A stretch of 64,000 nt of DNA from Clostridium sp. AN503 (GTDB lineage: Bacteria > Bacillota > Clostridia > Lachnospirales > Lachnospiraceae), in contig NZ_JBFDTP010000001.1 of the NCBI RefSeq assembly GCF_040719375.1, forward strand, positions 1,518,817-1,582,816. The letters are read 5' to 3'. Below, piece by piece: positions 17,629-27,188 of the stretch; position 1 is the first letter of the stretch, and every line of letters starts with the position of its first letter. Under the pieces are notes generated by a model that searched no databases, was not told the DNA's origin, and saw nothing but the letters and a program-made list of their open reading frames with translations. Made by a program: the position numbers and the translations under genes.

Positions 17629-18753
17629 ATGAAAAAAAGCAGGTTTGCAGCATGGATGCTTTCTCTGGCGGTTGTAGGGGCCGTATTGTCAGGATGTTCT
17701 GGAAAAAATGGAGGAAGCACAGAGCAGAAAACGCCTGATACAACGGCGGGGACGGCAGCGCAGGAGAGCGGCAATAAGGAAACGGATAAAACGGAGGCAG
17801 CGGCATCTGAAGCAAAGGAAAAGGGCAGCGGTCAGAAGATCGTCCTCCGGTTCGCAGATCAGCCCAGTGAAAATGATGAAATGATTGTGGCGATCAAGAA
17901 GATGGCTGAACTGGTGCAGGAAAGGACGAATGGGGAAGTAGAGATCCAGGTTTATCCCGGTGGTCAGCTGGGGAGCAACAATGATGTGATGCAGGGCGTA
18001 AAAATGGGCGCCATTGATTTCGGAAGGATGCAGATGCCGTTCCTGGCGGACGCAGGCAATAACCCGGTGCTCCGGATAACCAGCCTGCCCTATCTTTTTA
18101 AAGATTATGAAACAGAGCTGGAAGTCCTGCAGGGGGAGATCGGTGATGAGCTGCTCCAGTCCATTACAGATTCTCAGGCCGGTGTGGTTGGACTGACGTA
18201 TTTTGTCCCGACTTCCCGCAATGTTTTTACAGTCAGCAAGAAGGTGGCGACACTGGATGATTTAAAAGGGCTGAAGATCAGGGTACAGAATAATGAGCTT
18301 TACATAGATATGTTCAATGCCCTTGGAGCCAGCCCAACTCCCATCTCTACCAGTGAGGTTTACAGCGCACTGCAGACAGGCGTTGTGGATGGTGCAGAGA
18401 ATCCGATCAAAGGCTATTACAATGATAAGTTTTATGAGGTTGCAAAATATTGTTCTCTAAGTCCCAATGATTCATCTGAGCCGTCCGTGATATTTGTTTC
18501 AAAACTGACCTGGGACAAGCTGTCTTCGGAGCAGCAGGATATTGTGAAACAGGCGGCGAGAGAGGCAACTGATTTCTTCCATGAGGAGACACGGAAGCGC
18601 ATGGATGAATATATAGTTGAGCTGGAAAAGGCCGGTGTGGAATTTATAGAAATCCAGGATATCGAGAATTGGGAAAAGGCAGTGGAACCTCTTTACGAGA
18701 AATACGGCACGGAGTACATGGATTTGATTCAGAGAATCAGGGACTTTAAATAA
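17629..18753 (+). CDS. TRAP transporter substrate-binding lipoprotein (DctP family)
   Basis: 374 residues. Signal peptide with lipobox LSGC (Cys23), a Thr/Ala/Glu-rich linker to about residue 65, then the DctP fold (IVLRFADQPSENDEM..., GGQLGSNNDVMQGVKMGAIDF, LKGLKIRVQNNELYIDMFNALGASPTPIS). Family substrates are mostly carboxylates, including uronates and sialic acid. Association with sulfatases suggests an acidic sugar or sulfated organic acid; this is inference. Strong ribosome binding site GGAGGG. First gene of the operon, followed by an internal hairpin. Confidence 0.92.
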   Translation: MKKSRFAAWMLSLAVVGAVLSGCSGKNGGSTEQKTPDTTAGTAAQESGNKETDKTEAAASEAKEKGSGQKIVLRFADQPSENDEMIVAIKKMAELVQERTNGEVEIQVYPGGQLGSNNDVMQGVKMGAIDFGRMQMPFLADAGNNPVLRITSLPYLFKDYETELEVLQGEIGDELLQSITDSQAGVVGLTYFVPTSRNVFTVSKKVATLDDLKGLKIRVQNNELYIDMFNALGASPTPISTSEVYSALQTGVVDGAENPIKGYYNDKFYEVAKYCSLSPNDSSEPSVIFVSKLTWDKLSSEQQDIVKQAAREATDFFHEETRKRMDEYIVELEKAGVEFIEIQDIENWEKAVEPLYEKYGTEYMDLIQRIRDFK

Positions 18754-18781
18754 GCATTTCGTGTGAAGACTGTGTAACAGG

Positions 18782-18847
18782 AAAAGAGCCAAATTACCAT
18801 AAGGTGCAGGAATGAAAGCCTGTGGCAGCGCTTTTGGCTCTTTTTTT
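18782..18847 (+). terminator. Intra-operon terminator/attenuator between dctP and dctQ
   Basis: AAAAGAGCCAAA (18782-18793) pairs with TTTGGCTCTTTT (18833-18844), followed by more T. A smaller hairpin sits in the loop. Partial termination here would give more binding protein than membrane subunits, a common design. Confidence 0.65.
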
Positions 18848-18870
18848 GTACCCTGAAAGGAGGCGTTTTC

Positions 18871-19347
18871 ATGAGTTTTTTAAAGAAATTCTATAAATGT
18901 ACGGAATTTATCTGCTGCCTTTGTCTGACGGTCATGGTGCTTTCTGTTACTGTGGCGGTTGTGGGCAGATACTTGTTTCACAAGACCCCGGCCTGGTCGG
19001 AGGAGCTTGCGCTTTTGGGTATGACATGGATCGGGATGCTCAGTTCTTCCCTGGCGGAGTTCAATGATACTCATATCCGGATCAGTACGATTGATATCCT
19101 TGAAAAATATGCCTGGTTCAGGACTGTCCGGCAGGTGATATATACGGCGGCAAAGATCATATTCTCCCTGGTGCTCCTATATTACGGGATACGCCTTACG
19201 CAAAGCAGCTGGATCAGTGTTATGGGCGGGATCAGGATATCTGTCGGCTGGAAGAATATAGCAGCCCCGCTTGCAGGAGGATGTCTGCTTACCGTACTGT
19301 TTGGTAAAATGATCTTTAAACGGACAGGAGGTGGGGAAAATGGGTGA
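18871..19347 (+). CDS. TRAP transporter small permease (DctQ family)
   Basis: 158 residues, four predicted membrane helices (about 12-32, 45-62, 88-108 and 125-148). Family signatures are present: GRYLFHKTPAWSEELALLGMTWIGMLSSSLA. AAAGGAGG lies before the ATG. Overlaps the large subunit gene by 8 bases. Confidence 0.9.
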   Translation: MSFLKKFYKCTEFICCLCLTVMVLSVTVAVVGRYLFHKTPAWSEELALLGMTWIGMLSSSLAEFNDTHIRISTIDILEKYAWFRTVRQVIYTAAKIIFSLVLLYYGIRLTQSSWISVMGGIRISVGWKNIAAPLAGGCLLTVLFGKMIFKRTGGGENG

Positions 19348-20629
19348 ACATGCAATTGCAGTTTTAATGATAAGTTTTGCCATTTTGATCATAATAGGTC
19401 TGAATATCGTGTATGCCATCGGGCTTTCTGCGATGGTTACGGCATTCATCATCGGGCTTCCGCTGGAAATGATCGTGCAGAGTATGATTACCCAGCTCAA
19501 CAGCTTTTCGCTGCTGGCCGTGCCATTTTTCATCCTGGCGGGCAGTATCATGGGGGTTGGCGGGATCACGGACCGGCTGGTGCTCCTGGCTAAAAGCATT
19601 GTAGGCTGGATGCGGGGGGGTCTAGCTCATGTCAATGTGGTGGCGAGTATGTTTTTTGGCGGGATATCTGGCTCTGCGGCGGCGGATACGGCTTCCATCG
19701 GAGCGATCCTGATACCGATGATGGCCAAGGATGGTTATGATATGGACTTTTCTACTTCCATCACGATGGCGAGTTCTGTTCAGGGCCTTTTGATTCCGCC
19801 CAGCCATAATATGGTGATCTATGCGGTTGCCGCGGGCGGGGTATCGGTAGGCCAGCTTTTCATGGGAGGGATGATTCCTGGTATCCTTCTGGGTGTTGCG
19901 CTGATGATCTACTGCTATTTTGTATCGGTAAAAAGGAACTATCCCAAGGGGGAGCGTTTTTCCGTCAAAGAATTTACAGATGCGTTCCGCAAGGCGATCT
20001 GGGGGCTGGGGACGGTTCTGATCGTGGTAGTGGCAGTACTTACAGGGATTGTGACCCCTACAGAGTCCGCTGCCATTGCGTGCATCTATGCGTTGTTTGT
20101 TTCCACGGTGATTTATAAAGAAATGACATGGCAAAAGCTGAAATTCGTGTTTAAGGATACGATCCGCACCTTGTCAACGATCCTGATCATTGCGTGTTCC
20201 TCGGCAGCGTTTGGCTGGCTGGTGGCCTATTTACAGATCCCGAAGCTGATGCTGGATTCACTGTTAGTCATTTCAGAAAACAGGATCGTGCTTCTTCTGA
20301 TCGTCAATCTGATGCTGCTCTTGATTGGGACGTTCATGAACATGGTACCGGCGATTCTGATTACGACACCGATCCTGCTCCCGGTGGTTACATCCATTGG
20401 GATTTCCCCGGTACAGTTTGGCGTGATCATGATCCTGAATCTTGGTATCGGCCTGATCACACCGCCTGTCGGCACGCTGCTTTATATCGGAAGCAGTTTG
20501 AGTGAACTGAGCGTAGGGCGGTTGAGCAGGGCTATGCTTCCGTTTTATGGAGTTATGATCACGGTCCTGATGATGCTGACTTATATCCCGCAGCTGTCTA
20601 CCTGGCTTCCATCGGTGATGCTTCCGTAG
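19340..20629 (+). CDS. TRAP transporter large permease (DctM family)
   Basis: 429 residues, highly hydrophobic with about 12 helices. Signatures include FSLLAVPFFILAGSIM, FFGGISGSAAADTASIGAILIPMM and the repeat LGIGLITPPVGTLLYIGSSL. The start ATG at 19340 is preceded by AGGAGGTG. Forms the sodium-coupled importer with the two preceding subunits. Confidence 0.93.
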   Translation: MGEHAIAVLMISFAILIIIGLNIVYAIGLSAMVTAFIIGLPLEMIVQSMITQLNSFSLLAVPFFILAGSIMGVGGITDRLVLLAKSIVGWMRGGLAHVNVVASMFFGGISGSAAADTASIGAILIPMMAKDGYDMDFSTSITMASSVQGLLIPPSHNMVIYAVAAGGVSVGQLFMGGMIPGILLGVALMIYCYFVSVKRNYPKGERFSVKEFTDAFRKAIWGLGTVLIVVVAVLTGIVTPTESAAIACIYALFVSTVIYKEMTWQKLKFVFKDTIRTLSTILIIACSSAAFGWLVAYLQIPKLMLDSLLVISENRIVLLLIVNLMLLLIGTFMNMVPAILITTPILLPVVTSIGISPVQFGVIMILNLGIGLITPPVGTLLYIGSSLSELSVGRLSRAMLPFYGVMITVLMMLTYIPQLSTWLPSVMLP

Positions 20630-20675
20630 CAGGGGTTTCGTATGGCAGATGTTGTGGGGGAAGTAGGAGGTTAAA

Positions 20676-22102
20676 ATGGAGAAACCTAATATTATCTATA
20701 TTTTGGCAGATGATATGGGCTATGGTGATGTGTCGGCGCTCAATGAACACTGTGGATTCCGGACGGAGCAGATCGATCAGCTGGCAGGGGAAGGGATGAC
20801 ATTTATAGATGCCCATGCTGCATCCGCAGTGTGTACGCCGTCGCGTTACAGTATCCTGACCGGCAGGTATCCCTGGCGTTCCATGCTGAAAAAGGATGTG
20901 CTTCAGGGTTATGATCCGCCGCTTATTGAACGGGGGAGAAGGACGGTTGCAGGTTTTTTAAAAGACCAGGGCTACCGGACTGCCTGTATTGGAAAATGGC
21001 ATCTGGGGATTGAGTGGCCGCTTGATGATCCAGAGGACAGGACTTCAGTAGATTTCACAAAACCATTTCGGGAAGGACCGGTAGAGCGGGGATTCGAGTA
21101 TTTTTTCGGCATCAGTGCGTCCTTAGACATGCCTCCGTATGTATATCTGGAAAATGACCATGTGACGGCGCAGCCGGACCGGGAAGAATCCAATTGGTGG
21201 GAGAAAGGGAACAGCTACAATAAGCAGATTTTTCGTCCGGGTCCGGTGGGCAGTGATTTCCGTCATGAAGAAGTTTTGGGCCGGATACTGGAAAAGACGA
21301 TGGAAAAGCTGGGGGAGTGGAAGGAAGAACCATTTTTTATCTATATGCCTCTCACTGCCCCGCACACGCCGATACTTCCCACCGGAGAATGGGTTGGGAA
21401 ATCGGGGACCACGGAATACGGGGATTTTGTACTGATGTGTGATGATGTGGTGGGAAAGATCAACTGCTGGCTGAAGGAGAGTGGCCTGGAGGAGAATACC
21501 ATTTTGATATTCACCAGCGACAACGGCTGCTCGCCAAGAGCCGATTATCCTGAATTGGCCCAGTATTTCCATAATCCCAGCTATATATTCAGAGGGACAA
21601 AGTTTGATATTTATGAGGGTGGCCACAGGGTGCCGCTGGTGGTGAAGTGGAAGGGGCATGTTGCGGCTGGAAGTGTATGCCGCCGCATGACAGGGTTGAT
21701 TGATTTTTATGCGACTGTGGCGGATATCCTGGGTGTTCCATTGGGGCGGAGGGAAGCCGAAGACAGCGAATCAGCATTTCCGTTCTGGCTTGGTGATCAA
21801 GAGGCGTCCAGGCATAGCTGCCTGGTTCTGCACTCGGTAAATGGTTCTCTGTCCATACGGGATGAGACATGGAAACTGATCCTGTGTCCTGATTCGGGAG
21901 GAAAAGCAGCCCGTTACCGGGAGATGTGCCTGCCCATTTTCCCTTACATCAGCTTTATCGTATGGATGAAGATGTGCGCGAACGGAAGAACCGGATACTG
22001 GAAGAACCTCAAATAGAGCAGAGACTGTGGGATATCCTGAAACGATATATGGAGGGAGGCCACAGTGCAGGAAGGATGGATGAATTTGGAGAGGAAACCT
22101 AA
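20676..22102 (+). pseudogene. Type I (Cys) sulfatase, cytosolic, C-terminus frameshifted
   Basis: Sulfatase S1 fold: metal-binding DD in YILADDMGYGD, formylglycine site Cys53 in CTPSR, GKWHLG, and the second metal site SDNG. No signal peptide. The uninterrupted frame ends at 22016 with an atypical tail, while the -1 frame after about 21920-21949 reads HQLYRMDEDVRERKNRI, the normal sulfatase C-terminus, and continues to TAA at 22100-22102. One base is therefore missing; the repaired protein would have 475 residues. Most of the catalytic domain is unaffected, so partial activity is possible. Co-transcribed with the TRAP transporter, suggesting desulfation of an imported substrate. Maturation needs a formylglycine-generating enzyme, not found in this window. 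Confidence 0.88.
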
Positions 22103-23522
22103 TATTATATTTTTGTTGGAGGATCAACAGCAGGCCCAGGCCATTGAAGACGGTCATTTTTGTATCACGCCTAATATCCGGGAACTAAAACGGGACAGTA
22201 TTGTATGCGGGCAGGCCCATACCTGCAATGCGATCTGTTCCCCGTCCCGGGCGTCCCTCATAACGGGGATGCTGCCCCATCGCCATGGAATGGTGGATTG
22301 CGCCCATGCGGTGCCTCCTTACAGGGCTGTTTTTGATAAGGATTTAGATACCCTTCCTCAGGCGTTGAAGGATAGTGGTTATCAGATGTCATATTACGGG
22401 AAATGGCATATAGAACGGAGCGGGGCGCTGGAGCGGTTCGGATTTGACGAGTATGAGACGGAGATGACGATACCGAAATTTCAACTCACGCCGGTTGACA
22501 AGGTTACGGTACATACCCCGGAATATTCAGATAAGATTATCTGCGGAGTTTTTGCTGAGGATTCCTCCAGTACGGAGGAGGCCTATATATACGGAAAGGC
22601 TATGGACTTTATAGAACGGAGCAGGGCAGGGGGAAAACCGTGGTGTACCTTTATATCTACCTACGCTCCGCATGACCCGTACAGTGTGCCGAAAGAGGTA
22701 TTTGATCTGTATAAGGACGTGGAAATCCCGCTCCCGGAAAGCTTTGGGGACCGCATGAAAGACAAGCCGGCCATATACCGGAGGCTGCAGTCGGTATGGA
22801 AGGATTTGACGGAAGAAGAGGCTAAAATGATCATCCGCTGCTATTACAGTTACTGTACGCTGGTGGATATCCAAGTTGGCAGATTGACAGAGTATCTAAA
22901 ACGGACAGGCCAGTATGACAATACGTTGATCGTATATCTGTCTGACCATGGAGATCTCATGGGAGCGCATGGCCTGTTCTGTAAAGGGGTGCCCGCTTTT
23001 GAAGAGATCTATCATATTCCCCTGTTTTTTAAAATGCCTCAGAACCGCTCTGCGGGAAGTTTTGTCAACAAGTATGTCAGCACCCAGGATATCGCACCGA
23101 CAGTCCTGGAGATCGCAGGATGCCGCAGTCTGGATGGCGAGATCCACGGGGAATCTGTACTTCCCTGGCTTTTAGGGGAGGTTTCGTGCGGCAGGACTGC
23201 TTTTGCGGAATTTTTCGGACAGCGTTTCGCATATACTCAGAGGATATTCTGGAAAGGTCCGTACAAATATGTATTTAATACCTTTGATTATGATGAGTTT
23301 TACAATCTGGAGGAAGACCCGCATGAGCTGGTAAATGAGATTCACAATGAGCGGTATCAGGAAGTGGTCAGGGAGATGGCTCAGGGCATGTGGACTGAGA
23401 TGAAACGAACCGGAGATGTAACCATGACGGATGCGGAGTATTATGTGCTGCGTTTTGCACCGGTGGGTCCGGGTGAGAAGGAGACCAGCGCTTCCTACAG
23501 TATCTATAATAAGGTGTTTTAA
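22065..23522 (+). CDS. Type I (Cys) sulfatase
   Basis: 485 residues from the GTG at 22065 (GGAGGGAGG 6 bases upstream); the ATG at 22080 is an alternative. No signal peptide. Sulfatase core: FLLEDQQQ near the N-terminus, CSPSR with formylglycine Cys58, GKWHIE, and SDHGDLMGAHGLFCKG, the metal-binding pair of the arylsulfatase/choline-sulfatase-like group. Ends in the usual DEFYNLEEDPHELVN motif. Its start overlaps the repaired end of the first sulfatase, so the two are coupled. Substrate unknown; a sulfated sugar imported by the TRAP system is the simplest reading. Confidence 0.9.
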   Translation: MQEGWMNLERKPNIIFLLEDQQQAQAIEDGHFCITPNIRELKRDSIVCGQAHTCNAICSPSRASLITGMLPHRHGMVDCAHAVPPYRAVFDKDLDTLPQALKDSGYQMSYYGKWHIERSGALERFGFDEYETEMTIPKFQLTPVDKVTVHTPEYSDKIICGVFAEDSSSTEEAYIYGKAMDFIERSRAGGKPWCTFISTYAPHDPYSVPKEVFDLYKDVEIPLPESFGDRMKDKPAIYRRLQSVWKDLTEEEAKMIIRCYYSYCTLVDIQVGRLTEYLKRTGQYDNTLIVYLSDHGDLMGAHGLFCKGVPAFEEIYHIPLFFKMPQNRSAGSFVNKYVSTQDIAPTVLEIAGCRSLDGEIHGESVLPWLLGEVSCGRTAFAEFFGQRFAYTQRIFWKGPYKYVFNTFDYDEFYNLEEDPHELVNEIHNERYQEVVREMAQGMWTEMKRTGDVTMTDAEYYVLRFAPVGPGEKETSASYSIYNKVF

Positions 23523-23544
23523 GGTTAGAAAGAAACGAGTTGAT

Positions 23545-24618
23545 ATGGCGAACCAGGAAGGCGGTGCGGGGCAGATGAAGGAGGCGGTCAATGGGACGCT
23601 CAATTGTACAATGAGCGGACCAGTCAAGGTGTATCCGGAGCGTGTGTGGAGGACTTATCTCGGTGGAAAGCTTTTGGATGGCAGGTTGGGAAAAACGGAG
23701 GCTGGGGATGGACATTATCCGGAGGAATGGATTTTGTCTTCTGTTGCGGCGGTTGGGCCGGATGGAGCGGAGGAAGGAATCTGTAAGGCAGACTGGGGTG
23801 GGGAGAAGATGCCGTTTACTGCGCTGTGTCCTAATATGGGGGTGCTGACCAAGGTCATTGACTCCGCGGAGCGTTTGACTATCCAGGTACATCCCGACAG
23901 AGATCGGGCAATGCGGTATTTTCATTCAGCCTATGGAAAGACGGAATGCTGGCATATTCTTGGAAAACGGCAGAAAGACGGCTGTATTTATCTTGGCTTC
24001 CGGCCCGGTATAACCAGAATGATCTGGGAAGAATGTTTCTGGCGGCAGGATATAGAACGGATGCTGGGCTGTCTCCATCGGATACCTGTTAAACCGGGAG
24101 AAACCTATCTAATACCAGGAGGGATGCCGCACGCGATCGGGGCGGGATGTCTTCTCCTGGAAATTCAGGAACCGACCGATTATACTTTGCGGACTGAGTG
24201 CGTTACACCATCCGGGGAGCGGATTGATGAAAAACTGATCCATCAGGGAATTGGCATTGAAAATATGTTTGAATGCTTTGATTATAATGGATTAACAGAA
24301 AAAGAATTGATGGAGCGCTGCAGGATTTCAAGGCGGCAGACGGAGCGTGCGGGGATTTCCTGGGTCTGTCTGGCGGGGAAACCGCAGGTGAGCTGTTTTT
24401 CCTTGCTTTACATTGAGGTTTTGGGGAACTGTACCATGAGAGGGGAGAAAAGCGCGTATGGTCTATATGTTTGGGAAGGGAGAGGAAAACTGATCAGTAA
24501 AAGCGAAGAATACCTGATGGAACCAGGAAGCCAGTTCCTGATTCCACCAGGGTGTGATGTGTTTTCACTGGTATCAGAGAAAACGGTCAGGCTTTTTCGC
24601 GTGGAGGGGCCAGAATAG
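23545..24618 (+). CDS. manA: Type I mannose-6-phosphate isomerase
   Basis: 357 residues. Cupin-type phosphomannose isomerase: ERVWRTYLGGKLL, VLTKVIDSAERLTIQVHPDRDRA, GKTECWHIL and PGGMPHAIGAGCLLLEIQEPTDYTLR, which carry the zinc ligands (QVH, E, H). It interconverts mannose-6-phosphate and fructose-6-phosphate. Last gene of the TRAP/sulfatase operon; its presence hints that the desulfated product is a mannose-like hexose, or that a phosphorylated hexose is fed to glycolysis. No strong ribosome binding site precedes the ATG, so the start is less sure. Confidence 0.88.
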   Translation: MANQEGGAGQMKEAVNGTLNCTMSGPVKVYPERVWRTYLGGKLLDGRLGKTEAGDGHYPEEWILSSVAAVGPDGAEEGICKADWGGEKMPFTALCPNMGVLTKVIDSAERLTIQVHPDRDRAMRYFHSAYGKTECWHILGKRQKDGCIYLGFRPGITRMIWEECFWRQDIERMLGCLHRIPVKPGETYLIPGGMPHAIGAGCLLLEIQEPTDYTLRTECVTPSGERIDEKLIHQGIGIENMFECFDYNGLTEKELMERCRISRRQTERAGISWVCLAGKPQVSCFSLLYIEVLGNCTMRGEKSAYGLYVWEGRGKLISKSEEYLMEPGSQFLIPPGCDVFSLVSEKTVRLFRVEGPE

Positions 24619-24634
24619 AAGCTGTAAATCACAT

Positions 24635-25324
24635 TCACAAAATGCGTTTTAACTCCTCCAGCCCCCGTATCTCATAATCCGCCCTGATCCCAGCCGCCCG
24701 CGGCTGGGTGCCGTCGTTGAGCCAGCAGGCGGCAATCCCGGCATTCAGCCCGCCGCGGATATCGGAGGTCTGGCTGTCGCCGACGATCAGCATCCGGGCC
24801 GGGTCCTTTTCGCGGATCCGGGCGAAGCAGTAGTCGAAATATTCCTTCTGGGGTTTTTGGCTGCCGGTATCCTCTGATACAAAAATATCAGTAAAATACT
24901 GATCCAGGCCGGAACGTTTCAAGCGGCTGTACTGGGTGGAGGAGACACCGTTGGTGACAATGTACAGGTCGTAGCCCTTCTCTTTTAACCAGGAGCAGAT
25001 TTCTTCTGCACCATCCATAAGGATCGCGCAGTTGTCAAGCTGTTCCCGGTACAGGGCCTCGGCGGCATCGCCGTCCACTTCTTTGCCGATGGCAGCAAAA
25101 AATTTGCGGTAGCGGTTGCCAAAGATATCCTCTCTGGCGATCTCTCCCCGCTCAAAGGATTTCCAGAAGCCCTGGTTGATCTGGTGGTACCGTTCGATCA
25201 GATAATCAGTAGGCTCCACTCCCCATGCGCGCATGACGGCGCAGACGCCTAAGCGCTCCGCCGCATCAAAATCCAGCAGGGTACCGTCAACGTCTAACAG
25301 AACCGTGGTAAATTCAGTCTTCAT
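24635..25324 (-). CDS. YjjG-like HAD pyrimidine 5'-nucleotidase
   Basis: 229 residues. HAD motifs: DVDGTLLDF (nucleophile Asp), VTNGVSS, Lys in GSQKPQKEYF, and GDSQTSDIRGG. The alpha-helical cap and sequence match the YjjG group, which dephosphorylates pyrimidine nucleotides and damaged dUMP/dTMP analogues. It starts inside the end of the dihydroorotase gene (11-base overlap, GGAGAGGTGG upstream), so a pyrimidine-related role fits. Converges with manA, 16 bases apart. Confidence 0.88.
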   Translation of the reverse strand: MKTEFTTVLLDVDGTLLDFDAAERLGVCAVMRAWGVEPTDYLIERYHQINQGFWKSFERGEIAREDIFGNRYRKFFAAIGKEVDGDAAEALYREQLDNCAILMDGAEEICSWLKEKGYDLYIVTNGVSSTQYSRLKRSGLDQYFTDIFVSEDTGSQKPQKEYFDYCFARIREKDPARMLIVGDSQTSDIRGGLNAGIAACWLNDGTQPRAAGIRADYEIRGLEELKRIL

Positions 25325-26654
25325 AGACCACCTCTCCATTACAAATCGTATATTTCACCTTTCCATACAAGGTTTCTCCCACAAAGGGGGAATTGGAGGA
25401 TTTGGACTCAAATGAATCCACCGTCCATGCCTCCTCCGGGTCAAAGATCACAAGATCTGCGTCTGCGTCTTTGCCAAGCCAGCCCCTGCTGTCTTCCAGA
25501 TGATAGAGGACAGCAGGATTGTAAGACATCTTTTCCATCAGCTGAAGGAGGCTTAGATGCCCGGCGCGCACAAGGTTGGTCACGCCAAGGGCAAGGGCGG
25601 TCTCCAGACCGATGATGCCGCTGGGAGCCTGGGTCAGGGGACGGCCTTTCTCCTCACTGCTGTGAGGGGCGTGGTCCGTGGCAATGATATCAATGATGCC
25701 TTCCTTCAGGCCGCGCAGGATCTCTTCCCGGTCCTTTTCCGTGCGAAGGGGAGGATTCATCTTCGCCAGCGTGCCGTGTTTTAAAACGGCAGTCTCATCC
25801 AGGGAAAAATGATGGGGTGTGACTTCTGCCATCACGTGTGCGCCCAGCTGTTTCGCCAGCTCCACCATGCGGACGGAGGGGCCGGAGCTGATGTGCTGGA
25901 TGTCGATCACGGCCCCGGTATGGAGCGCCAGCATACAGTCGCGGGCCACCAGCACGTCCTCGGCAGCAGCGGGAGAACCACCGATACCGAGCTGTCTGGA
26001 CACCTCGCCCCGGTTGATGCCGTTGTTCTCGATCAGGGACGGGTCTTCCTCATGGAAGCTCAATGGCACGTTTAAGCGTACGGCCTCCTCCATGGCCTTT
26101 TGTACCAGGGCGGCGTCCTTTAGTGGAATGCCGTCGTCAGTAAATCCGGCGGCGCCATGGGCTTTTAAAAGCTCCATATCAGTCAGAGTCTCCCCTTTCA
26201 TCCCGATGGTGATGTTGGCGGCAGTCAGCACGTGGATGCCGGTCTTTTTCCCCTCGCTGATGACATATTCCAGCGTTTCCACATTGTCCACCGGCGGCTT
26301 TGTATTCGCCATGCAGATAACTGTGGTGAAACCGCCTTTTGCAGCGGCCTTTGCCCCGGTCTGGATATCTTCCTTGTAGGTAAAACCGGGATCGCGGAAA
26401 TGTACATGCACGTCGATCAGGCCAGGCGCCACGACCAGGCCGGAAGCGTCGATCACCGACGTACCGATGTTGGCGGCGGCTCCGGTGTCTGCAGCGATAC
26501 AGATGTCTGCGCCAGCCTCTGATGTCTCATGGAGATATTTCTCCTTTAGGCCAGTACCCATATCTGTGATCTTCCCGTGATCGACCGCCAGGTCCATCAC
26601 TTTGTCGATGCCAAAACGGGGATCGATCACCCGTCCGTTTTCAATAATTAACAT
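25314..26654 (-). CDS. pyrC: Dihydroorotase
   Basis: 446 residues. Amidohydrolase with DVHVHFRDPG (zinc ligands), the carboxylated-lysine region, EDPSL, ATDHAPHSSEEKG and SYNPAVLYHLEDSRGWL. It converts carbamoyl aspartate to dihydroorotate in pyrimidine synthesis. Odd point: about 30 extra residues (about 37-67, including CIAADTGAAAN) sit in the N-terminal beta-sandwich before VIDASGLVVAPGLID. AGGAGGAAA precedes the ATG. Other pyr genes are not adjacent. Confidence 0.93.
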   Translation of the reverse strand: MLIIENGRVIDPRFGIDKVMDLAVDHGKITDMGTGLKEKYLHETSEAGADICIAADTGAAANIGTSVIDASGLVVAPGLIDVHVHFRDPGFTYKEDIQTGAKAAAKGGFTTVICMANTKPPVDNVETLEYVISEGKKTGIHVLTAANITIGMKGETLTDMELLKAHGAAGFTDDGIPLKDAALVQKAMEEAVRLNVPLSFHEEDPSLIENNGINRGEVSRQLGIGGSPAAAEDVLVARDCMLALHTGAVIDIQHISSGPSVRMVELAKQLGAHVMAEVTPHHFSLDETAVLKHGTLAKMNPPLRTEKDREEILRGLKEGIIDIIATDHAPHSSEEKGRPLTQAPSGIIGLETALALGVTNLVRAGHLSLLQLMEKMSYNPAVLYHLEDSRGWLGKDADADLVIFDPEEAWTVDSFESKSSNSPFVGETLYGKVKYTICNGEVVYED

Positions 26655-26699
26655 ATTATTTCCTCCTGTTATCCTATCGGTTTGCTGTGTTGATCGGTT

Positions 26700-27188
26700 T
26701 TATTTGGTATCGGGGAGCTTAAGCCCCACACGGAATATCTTTTGCGGCAGTTCAAATACAAATACAATCCCAAGCACGATAGCTACGGCGATCTTCAGAG
26801 CATTGAACCCGGTCTCGGACGCCATGGCCAGCTGGTTTGTGACGGCATAGTAGGAAGCCCAGTAGATGCCTGCCCCCGGGACCAGCGGGATAATGCCGGA
26901 GATTAAAAATATGGTCACAGGACAGCGCTTGCGCACTGCAAACCATCGTGACATCAGGATCACGATGACAGTTGCGATGAACGTGGCAGTTGTGGCAGAG
27001 GTTGAGGGCGTCAAAAGCAGGTAAAACAGCCAGCCGGCACCTCCGATCAGCCCGCAATAGGGGAAATACTTTGCCGGTGCGCCAAACAACAGGGAAAAGG
27101 CTACTGTGGCTATGGCAGCGGCCGCCGTCTGGAGAAGAAGCCGGAGCAGGGGGAATAATGATCCGGTCACTAAAAATGCAGATACCAT
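26700..27188 (-). CDS. ThrE-type threonine/serine exporter, C-terminal membrane subunit
   Basis: 162 residues, five hydrophobic helices; ThrE_2 domain (GAPAKYFPYCGLIGGAGWLFYLLL, ISGIIPLVPGAGIYW). The ATG overlaps the stop of the upstream subunit as TAATG and is preceded by GGAGGTG, so a longer in-frame extension further upstream is not coding. Acts with the N-terminal subunit as a split amino-acid exporter. Confidence 0.9.
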   Translation of the reverse strand: MVSAFLVTGSLFPLLRLLLQTAAAAIATVAFSLLFGAPAKYFPYCGLIGGAGWLFYLLLTPSTSATTATFIATVIVILMSRWFAVRKRCPVTIFLISGIIPLVPGAGIYWASYYAVTNQLAMASETGFNALKIAVAIVLGIVFVFELPQKIFRVGLKLPDTK

